This document shows positions 1-8,364 of a stretch of 64,000 nucleotides of DNA, piece after piece (position 1 is the stretch's first letter; the number at the start of each line of letters is the position of its first letter). Origin of the DNA: Bradyrhizobium sp. AUGA SZCCT0158 (lineage in GTDB: Bacteria; Pseudomonadota; Alphaproteobacteria; Rhizobiales; Xanthobacteraceae); the NCBI RefSeq assembly GCF_018130065.1, contig NZ_JAFCME010000004.1:248001-312000 (forward strand), written 5' to 3'. The notes beneath the pieces were generated by a model. That model made no database searches and was not told where the DNA came from. It saw nothing but the letters and a program-made list of their open reading frames with translations. Position numbers and translations under genes: made by a program.

Positions 1-560
1 GCGTGATCAGCCGTGAAAAGGATCCGACCGAATTCGCAATTGTAACCATTGGGTCGATCCATAGCGGCACGGTCGGCAATATCATCCCGGACGAGGCAAC
101 GCTGCTGGGGACGATTCGCACGTTCAAACCTGCGGTGCGCAACAAGTTGGTGGCGGGTATCGAACGGGTGGCGAAGGCCGCCGCGGCGATGTCGGATGCG
201 CCGGAACCGGAGATCAGGATCGCGGAAGGCACCAAGGCCGTGTTCAACGATCCCGCCGTGGTAGCGACCGCCGAGAAGGTGCTGAAGGCGGCGTTCGGCG
301 AAAAGCTGAGGCAGACGCCGGCGAACACGACCAGCGAGGATTTTTCCGAATTCGCGGGAGCCGGCGTGCCGTCGATGATGTTCAATATCGGCGTCTACGA
401 GCCGGAACGGTGGATGGCGGCAAACAAGGCCGGGACGCCACTGCCCGGCAATCATTCACCGCTGTTCGCGCCGGTACCGAAGCCGACTATTCAAACCGGC
501 ATCACGGCGCTGACGCTCGCGGTGCTCAGCGCGTTCGATCAGCATGCAAGAGGCAAATAA
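1..560 (+). CDS. M20 family amidohydrolase, C-terminal part (5' end outside window)
   Basis: This is the C-terminal ~185 residues of an M20D-type metallopeptidase/amidohydrolase (hippurate hydrolase or N-acyl-amino-acid hydrolase class), which removes acyl groups from amino acids in the cytoplasm. Seen: the lid/dimerisation-domain stretch GNIIPDEATLLGTIRTF, then TTSEDFSEFA and NHSPLFAP, which are the usual positions of C-terminal metal or substrate ligands. The reading frame is open from the first base, and the GTG at position 3 is just an internal valine, so the true start lies upstream. It ends 6 bp before the IlvD/Edd dehydratase and may be co-transcribed with it. The exact substrate cannot be told from this fragment. 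Confidence 0.85.
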   Translation, partial: VISREKDPTEFAIVTIGSIHSGTVGNIIPDEATLLGTIRTFKPAVRNKLVAGIERVAKAAAAMSDAPEPEIRIAEGTKAVFNDPAVVATAEKVLKAAFGEKLRQTPANTTSEDFSEFAGAGVPSMMFNIGVYEPERWMAANKAGTPLPGNHSPLFAPVPKPTIQTGITALTLAVLSAFDQHARGK

Positions 561-566
561 ACAATA

Positions 567-2282
567 ATGGTTGAAGACAGCAGCGCCTACTGGAAGAAAG
601 CCCGCGTCGAATTGCGTGCCGCCGGCTTCGAACCGGACCGCGCCGCGAAGACCAGCGCGGTCGTGACGATTGCGAGCGCCTATACCAATGCGCATCGCTG
701 CAACAATCGTGTGCGCGCCATCACCGATCTGCTCGTCGAAATTCTCGCCGAACGCGGCGGGCAGGGCCTGATCGTGGGGGCGCCGGCGGTGTCGGACGCG
801 CTGACGCAGGGCACGCCGACGGCGGGCTACAGCCTGGCGTCGCGCGACGTCGTCGCTGATTGCTTCGAGATCGGGCACTATGCGCACCATGGCGACGCCA
901 TGATCGTGATCTCCGGATGCGACAAGACCGGCGCTGCCGCCTTGATGCCGCTGGCGCGGACCAATGCCTTCGGGCTCGTGCTCTATCCCGGCACCAGTTC
1001 GCCGGGCCGGGTGTCGTTCGGTGCCTGGGCAGCCAAGGGCAACAATCTTACGATCATGGATTACGCTGAAGCGCGCGCAGCCAATGATTCCGGCCGTATC
1101 TCGGCAGATGAGCTGCTCGAAATCGAACGCAATGTGATGCCCGGCAGCGGCACCTGCGGCGCGATGTTCACCGCCAACACCATGAGCACGATTGCCGAAG
1201 CCATCGGCATGATGCTGCCGCGCGGCGCCTCGCATCCCGCCGACTACCACGCCGGCAGCGACATCCATGCCGACGTCCGTGCACAGGCCCGTGCCTCGGT
1301 CGACGCGCTGTACCGGCTGATCGAGGCCGGCATCCGGCCGCGCGACATCATGACCGAGCGCGCGTTCGAGAACGCGATCACCACCGTCTATGCGATGGGC
1401 GGTTCGACCAACATGTATCTGCACTTGCTCGCGGTCGCGCGCGAGGCGCAGGTGCCGGTCGGCATCGAGCGCATCCAGGCGGTCGGCGAACGCGTGCCGC
1501 TGCTGGCCGACCTGCAGCCGCATGGACCCTTTGCGATGGGAAGCCTGCATGCGATCGGCGGCGTGCCCGTCGTGATGAAGGAGTTGCTGCGCAACGGCCT
1601 GCTGCACGGCGACGTGATGACGGTCACCGGCAAGACGCTGGCCGAAAACCTCGCTGATGTGCCGACGCTGGATCAGATCGGCCCGCAGAAGATCGTTTCG
1701 CCGGTGGCCAGTCCCGTCGCGCCGCCGAACAACCACATCAGCGTGCTGAAGGGCAATCTCGCGCCGGAAAGCTGCCTGCTCAAACTCTCCGGCAAGACGC
1801 TCGACAACGGGCAATTCCGCGGCACGGCGCGGGTGTTTGAATCTGAGGCCGCCACGATGGCTGCGATCCGCGCCGGGGAGATCGTGGCCGGCAATGTGAT
1901 CGTGGTGCGCAATGTCGGTCCGGTCGGCGGGCCTGGCATGCCCGAAATGGTGATGCTGACGATCCAGTTGCAGGGGCAGGGCCTCGGTGAGGATGTCGCG
2001 CTCATCACCGACGGGCGCTTCTCCGGCGTCTCGCACGGCATCCTGATCGGCCATGTCTCGCCGGAAGCGGCGCGTGGCGGTCCGATCGCGGCGGTCCGCG
2101 ACGGCGATATCATCGTGATCGATCCCGGTGCGCGCACCGTCACCCTCGACGTGTCGCCCGAGGAGATCGCCCGGCGCATGGCAGACTGGCGCGCGCCTGA
2201 CGCGGCGCGGGTGCGGCGCGGCTCGGTGCACGACAAATATATCCGGCTGGTGTCGTCGGCGCATTACGGCTGCGTGCTTTGA
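567..2282 (+). CDS. IlvD/Edd family dehydratase
   Basis: 571-residue dehydratase of the dihydroxy-acid / sugar-acid dehydratase superfamily, an Fe-S enzyme that removes water from 2,3-dihydroxy acids. All three expected cluster cysteines are visible: C45 (HRCNN), C118 (GCDK) and C197 ([14 protein letters not shown]). The C-terminal part has the typical [11 protein letters not shown] and [10 protein letters not shown] motifs. It lacks the N-terminal layout of housekeeping IlvD, so it may be a paralogue acting on a sugar acid rather than in branched-chain amino acid synthesis; the sequence alone does not decide. The ATG has no strong ribosome binding site and sits 6 bp after the amidohydrolase stop, suggesting coupled translation. 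Confidence 0.88.
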   Translation: MVEDSSAYWKKARVELRAAGFEPDRAAKTSAVVTIASAYTNAHRCNNRVRAITDLLVEILAERGGQGLIVGAPAVSDALTQGTPTAGYSLASRDVVADCFEIGHYAHHGDAMIVISGCDKTGAAALMPLARTNAFGLVLYPGTSSPGRVSFGAWAAKGNNLTIMDYAEARAANDSGRISADELLEIERNVMPGSGTCGAMFTANTMSTIAEAIGMMLPRGASHPADYHAGSDIHADVRAQARASVDALYRLIEAGIRPRDIMTERAFENAITTVYAMGGSTNMYLHLLAVAREAQVPVGIERIQAVGERVPLLADLQPHGPFAMGSLHAIGGVPVVMKELLRNGLLHGDVMTVTGKTLAENLADVPTLDQIGPQKIVSPVASPVAPPNNHISVLKGNLAPESCLLKLSGKTLDNGQFRGTARVFESEAATMAAIRAGEIVAGNVIVVRNVGPVGGPGMPEMVMLTIQLQGQGLGEDVALITDGRFSGVSHGILIGHVSPEAARGGPIAAVRDGDIIVIDPGARTVTLDVSPEEIARRMADWRAPDAARVRRGSVHDKYIRLVSSAHYGCVL

Positions 2283-2304
2283 GCGGACGTGCGTCGGCAA
2301 AACC

Positions 2305-2985
2305 ATGACTCATCCGCTCGATCAGCCCATCTGGAGCGCTCTGACGACCCGGCAGCAGGCGCTGGCGGAGGGCGGCGCCGTGGCGCGGCGCTTTCCGCTT
2401 GCGATCGCGCCGTTCGCGGACATGGTCGACATGTCGCCCGAAAGCTTTGCCGCCCTTGGCGCGCTGATGTCCGGATCCGAGATCGCCGTGCTGTTTACAT
2501 CAGGCGCAGTCACCGCGCCGGATCAATTCAAAACGCTGCTCGCTGAGACCGGGGAGCAGATGACAGGAACGCCCAAGGACAGTTCGGCGCCCGGCGTGGA
2601 GATCGTCACGCTCGGCGTGGCCGATGTGCCCGAGATGATCGCACTGGTCGAACTGACAAAACCCGGTCCTTTCAGCACGCGCACCCATGAACTCGGAACG
2701 TTTCTCGGCATCAGGATCGATGGCCGGCTCGTCGCGATGACCGGCGAGCGCATGAAGCCCGGCAATTACACCGAGATGACGGCGGTCTGCGTGCACCCGG
2801 ATCATCGCGGCCGCGGCTACGCGCAGGCACTGCTCGGCGCGGTCGCCCGCGGAATCGTTGATCGAGGCGAGATTCCGTTCCTGCATGTGTTTAGCAGCAA
2901 CACCTCAGCGATCGCGCTTTATCAAAGGCAGGGAATGGAGATCCGTCGTCGCCTGCATGTGACGGTGCTGCAGAAAAAGGCGTGA
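2305..2985 (+). CDS. GNAT family N-acetyltransferase
   Basis: 226-residue acetyltransferase that would transfer an acetyl group from acetyl-CoA to an unknown amine. The C-terminal half carries the FR47/GNAT core: a beta4 strand TAVCVHPDH followed by the acetyl-CoA loop RGRGYAQAL (Q/RxxGxG/A type), then a helix and HVFSSNTSAIALYQRQGM, the usual alpha4/beta6 end. The N-terminal ~100 residues are not recognised and may form a second, degenerate domain. The ATG at 2305 was chosen because the frame upstream overlaps the dehydratase. It starts 22 bp after that gene on the same strand, so the first three genes may form one transcript. Confidence 0.82.
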   Translation: MTHPLDQPIWSALTTRQQALAEGGAVARRFPLAIAPFADMVDMSPESFAALGALMSGSEIAVLFTSGAVTAPDQFKTLLAETGEQMTGTPKDSSAPGVEIVTLGVADVPEMIALVELTKPGPFSTRTHELGTFLGIRIDGRLVAMTGERMKPGNYTEMTAVCVHPDHRGRGYAQALLGAVARGIVDRGEIPFLHVFSSNTSAIALYQRQGMEIRRRLHVTVLQKKA

Positions 2986-2993
2986 CGGTTCAA

Positions 2994-3626
2994 TCAGGCG
3001 ATCGCGAACTCTTGTTTGATCTCCTCGAACGTATGGAAGAAGTGCATCGGCCCGGCTGCCTGCAGCGCGGCGGGCAGGGCGTAGCCCCAGGCGACCGCGC
3101 CGGAATCCATCCCTGCGGCCTTTGCGGCGTCGATGTCGCGGAGTTCGTCGCCGATGCAGAGGACTTCGGAAGGACTTGTTCCGAGCTGCCGCGCGACGCG
3201 CTTGAACTTGTGGTGCTTGCCGAAGAGCGAGGCGCCGCAGTCGAAGCGCGCGATCAGCGCCGCGGAAGGACCGAGGACCTGGCGTACCGATGCTTCGCTG
3301 TCGGAGCTGACGATTGCGGCGTGGATGCCGATGTTCCGCAGGTCGGCCAGCAATTGCGGGACGCCGTCGAACAGCGAGATCTGGTTTGCGGCCGCAAGCT
3401 TGCGCCTCCGCATGTCGCGCGAGATGGCCGGCAGCTTCCACATCGGCAAGTTGAGGCGGGCGATGATTTCGCGGCCCGACCGTCCGCGCAATCCCTCCAG
3501 TTCCTCGGCGCTGACGGGCGCGAGGTCGAACTTCTCGATCAGATCCTGAAAAACCGTTCGAAACCAGGGAAGCGAGTCGGCGAGCGTGCCGTCGAAATCG
3601 AAAATGGCGAGGCGATAGCGAGGCAT
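2994..3626 (-). CDS. HAD-superfamily hydrolase (phosphoglycolate phosphatase-like)
   Basis: 210-residue haloacid-dehalogenase phosphatase, probably a small-molecule phosphatase. Motif I is DFDGT with nucleophile D10 and acid/base D12. Motif II is the VSSDS stretch around residues 106-110, a lysine for motif III lies near 138-140, and motif IV is GDELRDIDAA from residue 159. A helical cap is inserted between motifs I and II (C1 cap), as in Gph/PGMB proteins. The start ATG gives the N-terminus MPRYRLAIFDFDGT, normal for the family. It is convergent with the GNAT gene (8 bp apart) and shares strand with the SDR next door (22 bp). The substrate is unknown. Confidence 0.85.
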   Translation of the reverse strand: MPRYRLAIFDFDGTLADSLPWFRTVFQDLIEKFDLAPVSAEELEGLRGRSGREIIARLNLPMWKLPAISRDMRRRKLAAANQISLFDGVPQLLADLRNIGIHAAIVSSDSEASVRQVLGPSAALIARFDCGASLFGKHHKFKRVARQLGTSPSEVLCIGDELRDIDAAKAAGMDSGAVAWGYALPAALQAAGPMHFFHTFEEIKQEFAIA

Positions 3627-3647
3627 GTCGGATCTGCTATCGCGTCG

Positions 3648-4514
3648 TCACTTGTCGCCGAAATAATCCGGCTTGCCCGTGGTCCAGGTCTCACCCCAGA
3701 GCTGACCGCCGCCGTCGACCGTCAGCGTTTCCCCGGTGACGAATTTGCCGGATGGGGCGGCGAGGTAGACGCTGGCTTCCGCGATGTCCCATGGCGATCC
3801 CGCGCGCATCATCGGGTTCGAACGCGGATAGGCGGCGCGGGCTTCCGGCGTGTAGACGTTCCAGCCCTCGGTTTCGATCGCGCCGGGCGCCACGCAATTG
3901 ACGCGGATGTTCAGCGGCGCCCACTCGACCGCAACCGCGCGCGACAGCCCGATCACACCAGCTCGCGCTGCGACGGAATGCGCGATGCCGTAGAGCCCAT
4001 GCGTGGTGACGACCACGATGTTGACGATGCTGCCGGGATGCTTGCGGTCTCGCCAGCGCTGGGCGGCGGCCTGCATCATGTACCAGGTGCCGTTCAGATT
4101 GGTGTTGATGACTGTGTTCCAGCCCTTCACCGAAAAATCGATCGCGGCTTGCGGAAATTGACCGCCGGCGCTGTTGACGAGAATATCGAGCCGGCCGTGG
4201 GCGGACCATACCGCGTCGAACATGGCGTTGACCGCGTCGGGCTCCCTGATGTCGGCGGTGTGGGCCGATGCTTTCAGGCCGCGTCCGGCCATTTCGGCGA
4301 CCAGCACATCGAGCTTGCCCTGATCGCGCCCGACCACGGCGACATGCGCGCCGAGCCGCGCAAACAGCCAGGCAATCGCCCGCCCGATGCCGCCGGCGCC
4401 GCCGGACACCAGCACGACCTGGTTTTTCAGCGCATCGGCCGCGAACACGGTCGGGTGAACCGCGAGCTCCGCGTCGGTCATGCCGAGTTTCTCAGGTGTT
4501 GCATGATCCGTCAT
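3648..4514 (-). CDS. SDR family oxidoreductase with substituted catalytic Tyr/Lys
   Basis: 288-residue short-chain dehydrogenase/reductase. The Rossmann cofactor loop is SGGAGGIG (37-44), the structural motif NSAG is at 114-117, and the C-terminal VNCVAPGAIETEG and GETLTVDGG motifs are typical. The catalytic YxxxK, however, is not there: the aligned segment reads AHSVAARAGVIGLSRA, placing S180 and R184 where Tyr and Lys should be. This is reminiscent of 2,4-dienoyl-CoA-reductase-type SDRs, where the tyrosine is also displaced. The ~25-residue N-terminal extension before the Rossmann strand is unusual. It may be a real enoyl/dienoyl reductase or a binding protein without SDR chemistry. Confidence 0.85.
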   Translation of the reverse strand: MTDHATPEKLGMTDAELAVHPTVFAADALKNQVVLVSGGAGGIGRAIAWLFARLGAHVAVVGRDQGKLDVLVAEMAGRGLKASAHTADIREPDAVNAMFDAVWSAHGRLDILVNSAGGQFPQAAIDFSVKGWNTVINTNLNGTWYMMQAAAQRWRDRKHPGSIVNIVVVTTHGLYGIAHSVAARAGVIGLSRAVAVEWAPLNIRVNCVAPGAIETEGWNVYTPEARAAYPRSNPMMRAGSPWDIAEASVYLAAPSGKFVTGETLTVDGGGQLWGETWTTGKPDYFGDK

Positions 4515-4594
4515 TGGCGATGCCGCCCCTTGTTATGCGTGGCAACGTTCGTACATTACCGCCGCAACAACAACCACGAAAAGAACGAGTTTCA

Positions 4595-5299
4595 ATGTCC
4601 GATCTTTCCGCCTTCCCAATTACAAAACGTTGGCCAGCAAAACATCCCGACCGCCTTCAGCTCTATTCGCTCCCGACACCGAACGGCGTCAAAATCTCGA
4701 TCATGCTAGAAGAGATCGGGCTGCCTTACGAAGTGCATCTCGTCGACTTTGGCAAGGACGACCAGAAGACGCCGGAATTCCTGTCGCTGAATCCGAATGG
4801 CAAGATACCCGCGATCCTCGATCCCGATGGACCCGGCGGCAAGCCGCTCGGCCTGTTCGAGTCCGGCGCGATCCTGCAATACCTCGCCGGGAAGACCGGC
4901 AAGCTGCTGCCGGTGGATGCCGCGCGACGCTGGCAGACCATTCAATGGGTGCATTTCCAGATGGGCGGGATCGGGCCGATGTTCGGCCAGGTCGGCTTCT
5001 TCCACAAATTCGCCGGCAAGGAGTTTCCCGACAAGCGGCCGCTCGAGCGTTATGTCGCGGAGTCCAAGCGCCTGCTCGACGTGCTCGAGACCCATCTGGG
5101 CGGCCGGCAGTGGGTGATGGACGATGAATATACCATTGCCGATATTTCGATGCTCGGCTGGGTGCGCAACCTGATCGGTTTCTATGGTGCGCGTGAACTC
5201 GTCGCGTTCGATAGTTTTAAACACGTGCCGGCATGGCTGGAGCGCGGCCTCGCGCGGCCTGCCGTGGAGCGCGGCCTGAATATTCCGAAGCGGCCGTAA
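4595..5299 (+). CDS. Glutathione S-transferase family protein (YfcG/YghU-like)
   Basis: 234-residue GST-fold protein. The N-terminal thioredoxin domain has SLPTPNGVKISIMLEE, the Thr-Pro-Asn signature of the Nu-class (YfcG/YghU) disulfide-bond oxidoreductases. It is followed by LNPNGKIPAILD with the cis-proline and ESGAILQYLA, the glutathione gamma-glutamyl binding loop. The C-terminal helical domain runs to the end (ADISMLGWV is the N-capping region). The ATG at 4595 is preceded by a purine-rich stretch (AAGAACGAG). It is divergent from the SDR upstream. The likely role is glutathione-dependent disulfide reduction or peroxide detoxification; the class assignment is inference from the TPN motif. 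Confidence 0.87.
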   Translation: MSDLSAFPITKRWPAKHPDRLQLYSLPTPNGVKISIMLEEIGLPYEVHLVDFGKDDQKTPEFLSLNPNGKIPAILDPDGPGGKPLGLFESGAILQYLAGKTGKLLPVDAARRWQTIQWVHFQMGGIGPMFGQVGFFHKFAGKEFPDKRPLERYVAESKRLLDVLETHLGGRQWVMDDEYTIADISMLGWVRNLIGFYGARELVAFDSFKHVPAWLERGLARPAVERGLNIPKRP

Positions 5300-5376
5300 G
5301 CAACTGGATGTTTCGCAACGCGCTTTCCAAAAGCGGGCGGTTAACATCGCTCAACAGCCTTCGAGTGAAATGCCTT

Positions 5377-5994
5377 TCACGCGGGCCGATGGCCGGTCAA
5401 AGTCAATCTCTCGGCGACAAGGCCATCCATCAGTTGCTTCAGCGCCATGTCGTAGTCGGAAAAGTTACCGCCTGCAGCGATGGCGATAGCCGCCCGGTCG
5501 AAGGCCGCAGATAGGATATTGGCCACGGCGACGAGCGAGATTTCAGGCGAGGGGCGCATCGCCGCTTCCAGACCATTCAACAAAGTTCGGCGGCCATGTT
5601 TGGCATCGATGGCATCCACGGTTTCGAAACCCAGAACGGCGGGCGCCTCGATTAGGATCAGACGAGTTCGTCCTTCCTTCTGCATCGCGCGCAAGTACGC
5701 TGAAGCGCCTGTATGGAGCATGTGTATCGGAGCGTCTGCAGGCGAAGCAGCGTCCTCGATCTCGGCGGCAACAGCGGCGGACTCAGCCTCGACCAGGGCG
5801 AGATAGAGTGCCCTTTTGTCCTCGAAATGATGGTAGAGCGCCCCCCGGGTCACTCCCGCTTGCGTGGCAATCTCGGGCGTTCCGGTGGACGCATATCCCT
5901 TTGCGATAAAAAGTGTTTTGGCCGCTTCAAGCACTCTCCCACGAGTGGTCGCGCTGCGGTCGACGTTGCTCCTGCGTCCTTTTATCACTTGCAT
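5377..5994 (-). CDS. TetR/AcrR family transcriptional regulator
   Basis: 205-residue one-component repressor. The N-terminal HTH covers about residues 15-62: RVLEAAKTLFIAKGYAST, then TPEIATQAGVTRGALYHHFEDKRAL, the classical TetR recognition helix. The remaining ~140 residues form the ligand-binding domain. It is divergent from a VOC-domain gene, with two CATACA/TGTATG palindromes between them. The annotated ATG overlaps the outer half-site of the first palindrome, so the mRNA may be leaderless or start further in. Autoregulation and control of the VOC gene are inferred; the inducer is unknown. Confidence 0.88.
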   Translation of the reverse strand: MQVIKGRRSNVDRSATTRGRVLEAAKTLFIAKGYASTGTPEIATQAGVTRGALYHHFEDKRALYLALVEAESAAVAAEIEDAASPADAPIHMLHTGASAYLRAMQKEGRTRLILIEAPAVLGFETVDAIDAKHGRRTLLNGLEAAMRPSPEISLVAVANILSAAFDRAAIAIAAGGNFSDYDMALKQLMDGLVAERLTLTGHRPA

Positions 5995-6010
5995 ACATGC
6001 AGCCTGTATG
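5992..6010. promoter_or_regulatory. Putative TetR operator 1
   Basis: CATACA, a 7-bp spacer, then TGTATG. The first half-site overlaps the tetR start codon. Its halves match those of the second palindrome 11 bp downstream, which supports a shared binding protein. Confidence 0.55.
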
Positions 6011-6020
6011 TTTCCGTTTG

Positions 6021-6035
6021 CATACAGATTGTATG
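6021..6035. promoter_or_regulatory. Putative TetR operator 2
   Basis: CATACAGATTGTATG, a palindrome with 6-bp arms and a 3-bp centre, 24 bp before the VOC gene start. Its spacing is the typical compact arrangement of TetR-family operators. It lies where a promoter for the VOC gene would be. Confidence 0.62.
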
Positions 6036-6058
6036 TTTTTTAGCAGCGGAGAACAAGG

Positions 6059-6472
6059 ATGCAGATCACGAGCTATTATCCGGTACTGATGGTCGACAAT
6101 GTCGCCGCGACCTCGGCATTTTATCGAACCCACTTTGATTTCGAGCCGGCGTTCGAGGCGGACTGGTACGTCCATCTGCAATCGAAAGTGCAAGAGAACG
6201 TTGCCCTCGCGATCCTGGCAGGCGATCACGACACGATCCCCGCGAAAGCGCGCGGCTCTGCGCGCGGTGTTCTGATCAATTTTGAAGTTCAAGACGTCGA
6301 CGAGGTCTATGGCAGGCTTCGTGCAGCTGGGCTGCCTATCCTGCTTCCGCTCCGCGATGAGCCCTTCGGTCAGCGGCACTTCATCACTGAAGATCCCAAC
6401 GGCGTATTGATCGATGTGATCACGCCGATTCCACCATCAGCTGAGTACCTGGAGTCTTACGCCAAGAACTGA
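6059..6472 (+). CDS. VOC family protein (glyoxalase/bleomycin-resistance fold)
   Basis: 137-residue vicinal-oxygen-chelate protein. It has two beta-alpha-beta-beta-beta modules: [27 protein letters not shown] at the start, and [18 protein letters not shown] ... [14 protein letters not shown] in the second half, where the E and D/N residues line the usual metal site. The ribosome binding site (GAACAAGG) lies just before the ATG. It is transcribed away from the tetR gene, across two palindromes, so it is most likely the regulated target. Members degrade or bind toxic small molecules (methylglyoxal, antibiotics, dioxygenase substrates); nothing in the sequence picks one. Confidence 0.85.
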   Translation: MQITSYYPVLMVDNVAATSAFYRTHFDFEPAFEADWYVHLQSKVQENVALAILAGDHDTIPAKARGSARGVLINFEVQDVDEVYGRLRAAGLPILLPLRDEPFGQRHFITEDPNGVLIDVITPIPPSAEYLESYAKN

Positions 6473-6511
6473 TCCTGATGGCGGCGATTCTGCTTCAAGG
6501 TCGGCAAACCG

Positions 6512-7069
6512 CTACACTCCCCGTTTGAGCAATTCATATACAACCGGGTTATCGGCGCATGCCCCAAAGCCGCATTCCAAGAGCGTCGTCACCACGTTCG
6601 CCGCCGTCAGCGCGATCACGAGCCATACGGCGGCCTGCGCGAACAGGCCGCCGGTCGGCGGCAATGCACCGCCATCATCTTCGAACTGCCGGTCGAACAG
6701 CAGCACCGCCGCGAGCAGGACGATGGCGGCGATGAAGCCGATCAGGGCCCACGTGTAATAGTGATAGCCGAGCAAGGCCGAACCGTAGCCCGGGTCTCCC
6801 GGCATGATGTGCAGCAGCACCTGCCGCGTCGAGGCGACCGCGCCGGCAACCGCTGCCAATAGCGACAGCGCATAGTGGCTTGGGCGGGGCCCGAAGCGGA
6901 TGTTCAGGATCGGGCCGATCGCCAGCATCGCGAACAGGATGCGTTGCAGCAGGCAGAGCGGGCAGGGCAGTTCGTGAAGCAGAAGCTGCGCCGCAAATGC
7001 CGCCGCCAGCACCAGCGCGACGGAGTAGAGGCTGAGCGCATTCAGGGTGATGGCGCGGGTCTGGGTCAT
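6512..7069 (-). CDS. DsbB-like disulfide bond formation protein
   Basis: 185-residue inner-membrane protein. A CPLC redox pair (C36, C39) follows TM1 in LPCPLCLLQR, the DsbB signature that passes electrons from DsbA to quinone. Predicted membrane segments lie at about 10-31, 41-57, 67-86, 103-126 and 143-163. Unlike E. coli DsbB, the loop between TM3 and TM4 has no cysteines; the second pair is at the C-terminus (C166, C171 in ECGFGAC), after a fifth hydrophobic segment. The start was set at the ATG at 7069 because the frame upstream runs through the neighbouring small gene. It is 8 bp downstream of the DUF5993-like gene, so the two are probably co-translated. Confidence 0.85.
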   Translation of the reverse strand: MTQTRAITLNALSLYSVALVLAAAFAAQLLLHELPCPLCLLQRILFAMLAIGPILNIRFGPRPSHYALSLLAAVAGAVASTRQVLLHIMPGDPGYGSALLGYHYYTWALIGFIAAIVLLAAVLLFDRQFEDDGGALPPTGGLFAQAAVWLVIALTAANVVTTLLECGFGACADNPVVYELLKRGV

Positions 7070-7077
7070 GGGCGGCT

Positions 7078-7236
7078 TCAGAACGACAGTTTCAGCGTAT
7101 CGGTCGCATGGTGCAGATAGGTCGCGACGCAGGCGATCATGGCGGCCGCGTACAGGCCGAGCGCAAGGGCGCGTGAACCGCGCCAGGCAACCAGCATGAC
7201 GATGCTTGCTGCCAGAAACAAAAGGGTGAATTCCAT
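7078..7236 (-). CDS. DUF5993-like small membrane protein
   Basis: 52-residue protein with two short hydrophobic helices (MEFTLLFLAASIVMLVAW, and ALALGLYAAAMIACVATYL), ending HHATDTLKLSF. From memory this matches the DUF5993 family, tiny proteins found beside dsbB-like genes. The ATG at 7236 gives exactly that length, and the stop lies 8 bp before the dsbB-like start. It is likely a partner or assembly factor of the DsbB-like protein; this is inferred from adjacency only. Confidence 0.72.
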   Translation of the reverse strand: MEFTLLFLAASIVMLVAWRGSRALALGLYAAAMIACVATYLHHATDTLKLSF

Positions 7237-7354
7237 GCGGGGCCTCACCTGCGGGTGACACGTCAGTCTATGATGGATTCGCTGATCTGCATTGTATAGA
7301 AACCTGCGGACGCCTCGCCAGCAGCGAATGGCGCCAAATCTGGAATGTGTTGAA

Positions 7355-7723
7355 ATGCCCATCACCATCTACGGCATCAAGAACTGCGACACCATGAAGA
7401 AGGCCCGCACCTGGCTCGACGGCCACGGCGTCGCTTACGATTTTCACGACTACAAGATCGCTGGCATCGCCAAGGACAAGCTCAAGCAATGGTCCGATGA
7501 ACTCGGTTGGGAAACCCTGCTCAACCGCGCCGGCACGACCTTCCGCAAGCTGCCGGATAGTGACAAAGAAGGGTTGAACGAGCGCAAGGCGCTGGCGCTG
7601 ATGCTGGCGCAGCCGTCGATGATCAAGCGGCCCGTGCTCGATCTCGGCGGCAAATTGCTGGTCGGGTTCAAGCCGGATATTTACGCCAAGGAAGTGGCGT
7701 CGAAGGACAAGCGCAAGGCCTAG
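7355..7723 (+). CDS. ArsC/Spx family reductase-like protein (YffB type)
   Basis: 122-residue thioredoxin-fold protein. The N-terminus MPITIYGIKNCDTMKKA has the single active-site cysteine (C11) of the ArsC/Spx/YffB group, without a CxxC. The conserved arginine follows near SMIKRPVLDLGGKLLVGF. The ATG at 7355 was preferred over earlier in-frame starts because family members begin at this point. Family members act as glutathione-dependent thiol reductases or, in Firmicutes, as RNA polymerase-binding regulators; arsenate reduction is not implied because no ars genes are nearby. Divergent from the dsbB pair. Confidence 0.82.
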   Translation: MPITIYGIKNCDTMKKARTWLDGHGVAYDFHDYKIAGIAKDKLKQWSDELGWETLLNRAGTTFRKLPDSDKEGLNERKALALMLAQPSMIKRPVLDLGGKLLVGFKPDIYAKEVASKDKRKA

Positions 7724-7736
7724 TCGAGTTAGAAGC

Positions 7737-8360
7737 CTAGCCCAGTTCGATGACGTCGTCGGACAGCTGCCGGCTTGCGGTGCTCGGCACGAAATCGCGA
7801 TCGATGATCGCCCGGACCAGGATCACGGGCACGGCCTTCGGCTTGAGACCCATCAGATTCTTGATCTTGAAGCCGCCCTCGATACTGATGCTCTTGTAGG
7901 AGCCGACGATGTGTTCGACCCCATCGCCACGACCGAACGGCAGCAGCAGCCGCTCATAGGACACGTCCTTGTTGTCGGCGTCCTGGACCGTTGAAATCGA
8001 ATAGGCCGGCCGCTTGTGCTTCAGGCAGGCGCGATAAAGGGCAACCACGCGGGCATATCGTTCCGGCCCGATCGCGTTGTCCAGATAGCGATTGGCCGGC
8101 TTAGCCGGCTCGAAGCGATCGCTGCCGTAGGTGGCGCTTAGTGTGGTGCCCGCCTGGGTGATCAGGAAGCGAGCGTCGTCGCCGTGGCCGACCACGTCAA
8201 GGGTCATCATGTCGGCCAGTTCGTTGCCGACGCGGTTGGGTTGGAAATCATCGATAAGGGGAAGCGGCCGGTGCCTGGTTGCGGCGCGCAGCCACGCGTT
8301 CAGGAGCTCGCGCTGCTTGATCGACCTCACGACCGATGGATCGGCACTTTCGAATTCCAT
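7737..8360 (-). CDS. PAS_5-type domain protein, copy 1
   Basis: 207-residue protein that looks like one PAS_5-family domain with no attached output domain. It starts MEFESADPSVVRSIKQRELLNAWL, and the core YERLLLPFGRGDGVEHIVGSYKSIS is shared almost word for word with the gene upstream. No membrane segment or signal peptide is visible. The family is common in rhizobia and relatives and of unknown function, possibly a cytosolic sensor. The stop is 13 bp from the ArsC-like stop (convergent), and the start lies 4 bp from the stop of the paralogue, so the pair is an operon produced by tandem duplication. Confidence 0.75.
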   Translation of the reverse strand: MEFESADPSVVRSIKQRELLNAWLRAATRHRPLPLIDDFQPNRVGNELADMMTLDVVGHGDDARFLITQAGTTLSATYGSDRFEPAKPANRYLDNAIGPERYARVVALYRACLKHKRPAYSISTVQDADNKDVSYERLLLPFGRGDGVEHIVGSYKSISIEGGFKIKNLMGLKPKAVPVILVRAIIDRDFVPSTASRQLSDDVIELG

Positions 8361-8364
8361 TGCC

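Noticed and set aside
456..2306. Long open frame (over 600 codons) on the minus strand opposite the IlvD/Edd gene
   Set aside because: It is the antisense shadow of a well-supported gene; the product is His/Arg-rich without motifs. High GC content makes such frames common here.
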